From: CAVZZV01 sp963779845
GTDB lineage: Bacteria; Bacteroidota; Bacteroidia; Bacteroidales; GCA-2748055
NCBI GenBank assembly: GCA_963779845.1
Contig: CAVZZV010000005.1
Location: forward strand, 806,001 to 870,000
Reading direction: 5' to 3'
DNA length: 64,000 nucleotides
Below, in pieces: positions 63,782 through 64,000 of this stretch. Under the pieces are notes generated by a model. The model saw nothing but the letters and a program-made list of their open reading frames with translations, had not been told where the DNA came from and did not search any database. Positions within the stretch are counted from its first letter, which is position 1. Every line of letters begins with the position of its first letter. The position numbers and the translations under genes are program-made.

Positions 63782-64000
63782 CTAACTTTTAGCACGAATT
63801 GAAAAACAATGGAAAGAATCTTCAAAACTATATTGTATTTCCAGGGAATGCAAATCGCAGATTTTTTTTACAATGGCCAGTCCCAAGCCCACCGACTGGC
63901 TCGAAGGATCCACTTTATAAAACCGGTTGAACAACTTCTCCGGATCGGCAATTTTTGTGGTTCCCGGGTTGCAGATCAACATTCGGTTGCTGCTCATTTC
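63782..64000 (-). CDS. sensor histidine kinase, C-terminal part (cut by the window edge)
   Basis: The last 72 codons of a histidine kinase ATPase domain are present: FNRFYKVDPSSQSVGLGLAIVKKICDLHSL contains the F box and the G2 GLGLA motif. The N-terminal part lies beyond the right end, since the frame is open to base 64000. It stops 55 bases upstream of the PAP2 gene on the same strand. Confidence 0.9.
   Translation of the reverse strand, partial: EMSSNRMLICNPGTTKIADPEKLFNRFYKVDPSSQSVGLGLAIVKKICDLHSLEIQYSFEDSFHCFSIRAKS

Noticed and set aside
45136..64000. A second copy of the tRNA-Arg 3' end marking the far end of an island
   Set aside because: No convincing repeat of the T-arm and acceptor sequence was seen to the right within the window; it may lie outside.
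1..64000. CRISPR arrays
   Set aside because: No series of regularly spaced direct repeats was seen anywhere.

Overview
The window looks like chromosome of a Bacteroidota bacterium, most likely in or near the order Bacteroidales/Marinilabiliales. Start codons lack obvious Shine-Dalgarno sequences. Several upstream regions carry the Bacteroidota -7 box TAnnTTTG. The gene set is also typical of the phylum: an S46 dipeptidyl-peptidase, an MG2/TonB-plug protein without a barrel, an IPExxxVDY-type protein beside rnc, a glycine-lipid acyltransferase pair, a SiaB-type kinase, many lipoproteins and a barrel-type TonB-linked receptor.

Left part (1-40 kb) is mostly conserved core. In order: an acyltransferase/GNAT pair probably for glycine (amino-acid) lipids; a PurF-like amidotransferase with a SPOR-like partner; two HI0933/COG2509-type flavoproteins, the first frameshifted; a membrane protein coupled to a Cys-rich PAS histidine kinase; yebC; miaB; an MG2/plug protein; a DPP7-like S46 peptidase; rnhA; a SiaB-like kinase; kdsB; a sigma-54 activator followed by an LptE-like lipoprotein, a TPR-like protein and secG; groES-groEL; a VWA lipoprotein; lepA with a +1 frameshift; an OmpR/HK two-component pair; a methyltransferase; a membrane J-domain protein; the acpP-fabF-rnc-IPExxxVDY operon divergent from purN; an M23 endopeptidase lipoprotein; leuS.

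The 40.2-45.0 kb block is a molybdenum-cofactor operon: TauE/SafE transporter, a broken MobB-like P-loop gene, moeA, moaA, moaC and a MOSC-MogA fusion. moaD and moaE are not in the window. It ends at tRNA-Arg(CCG), which has its own promoter box and a strong terminator hairpin.

Right part (45.2-64 kb) is accessory. A reading frame ending inside the tRNA looks like the tail of a serine recombinase, so the tRNA may be an integration site. Next come a DUF4838 lipoprotein and a gene graveyard at 47.4-48.3 kb (N-terminal regulator-like, N-terminal SDR and C-terminal SRPBCC fragments). A resistance/VOC cluster follows: Arr with a helical N-terminal extension, several VOC proteins, a tandem SRPBCC protein and a GlxA-type regulator. 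At least three points in this cluster join truncated genes with base-level abruptness. The window closes with a minus-strand block: RND pump, adaptor, TolC, a PepSY-like lipoprotein, an outer-membrane beta-barrel protein, a PAP2 phosphatase and the end of a histidine kinase.

I saw no clearly new multi-gene defence or biosynthetic system. The most interesting signals are the fused-truncation scars at 48.13, 50.755 and 51.54 kb, the recombinase tail in tRNA-Arg, four +1 frame breaks in otherwise good genes, the AAA-ATPase and transposase tails in intergenic gaps, and the Cys-cluster PAS kinase. All family assignments come from reading motifs; no database search was run.
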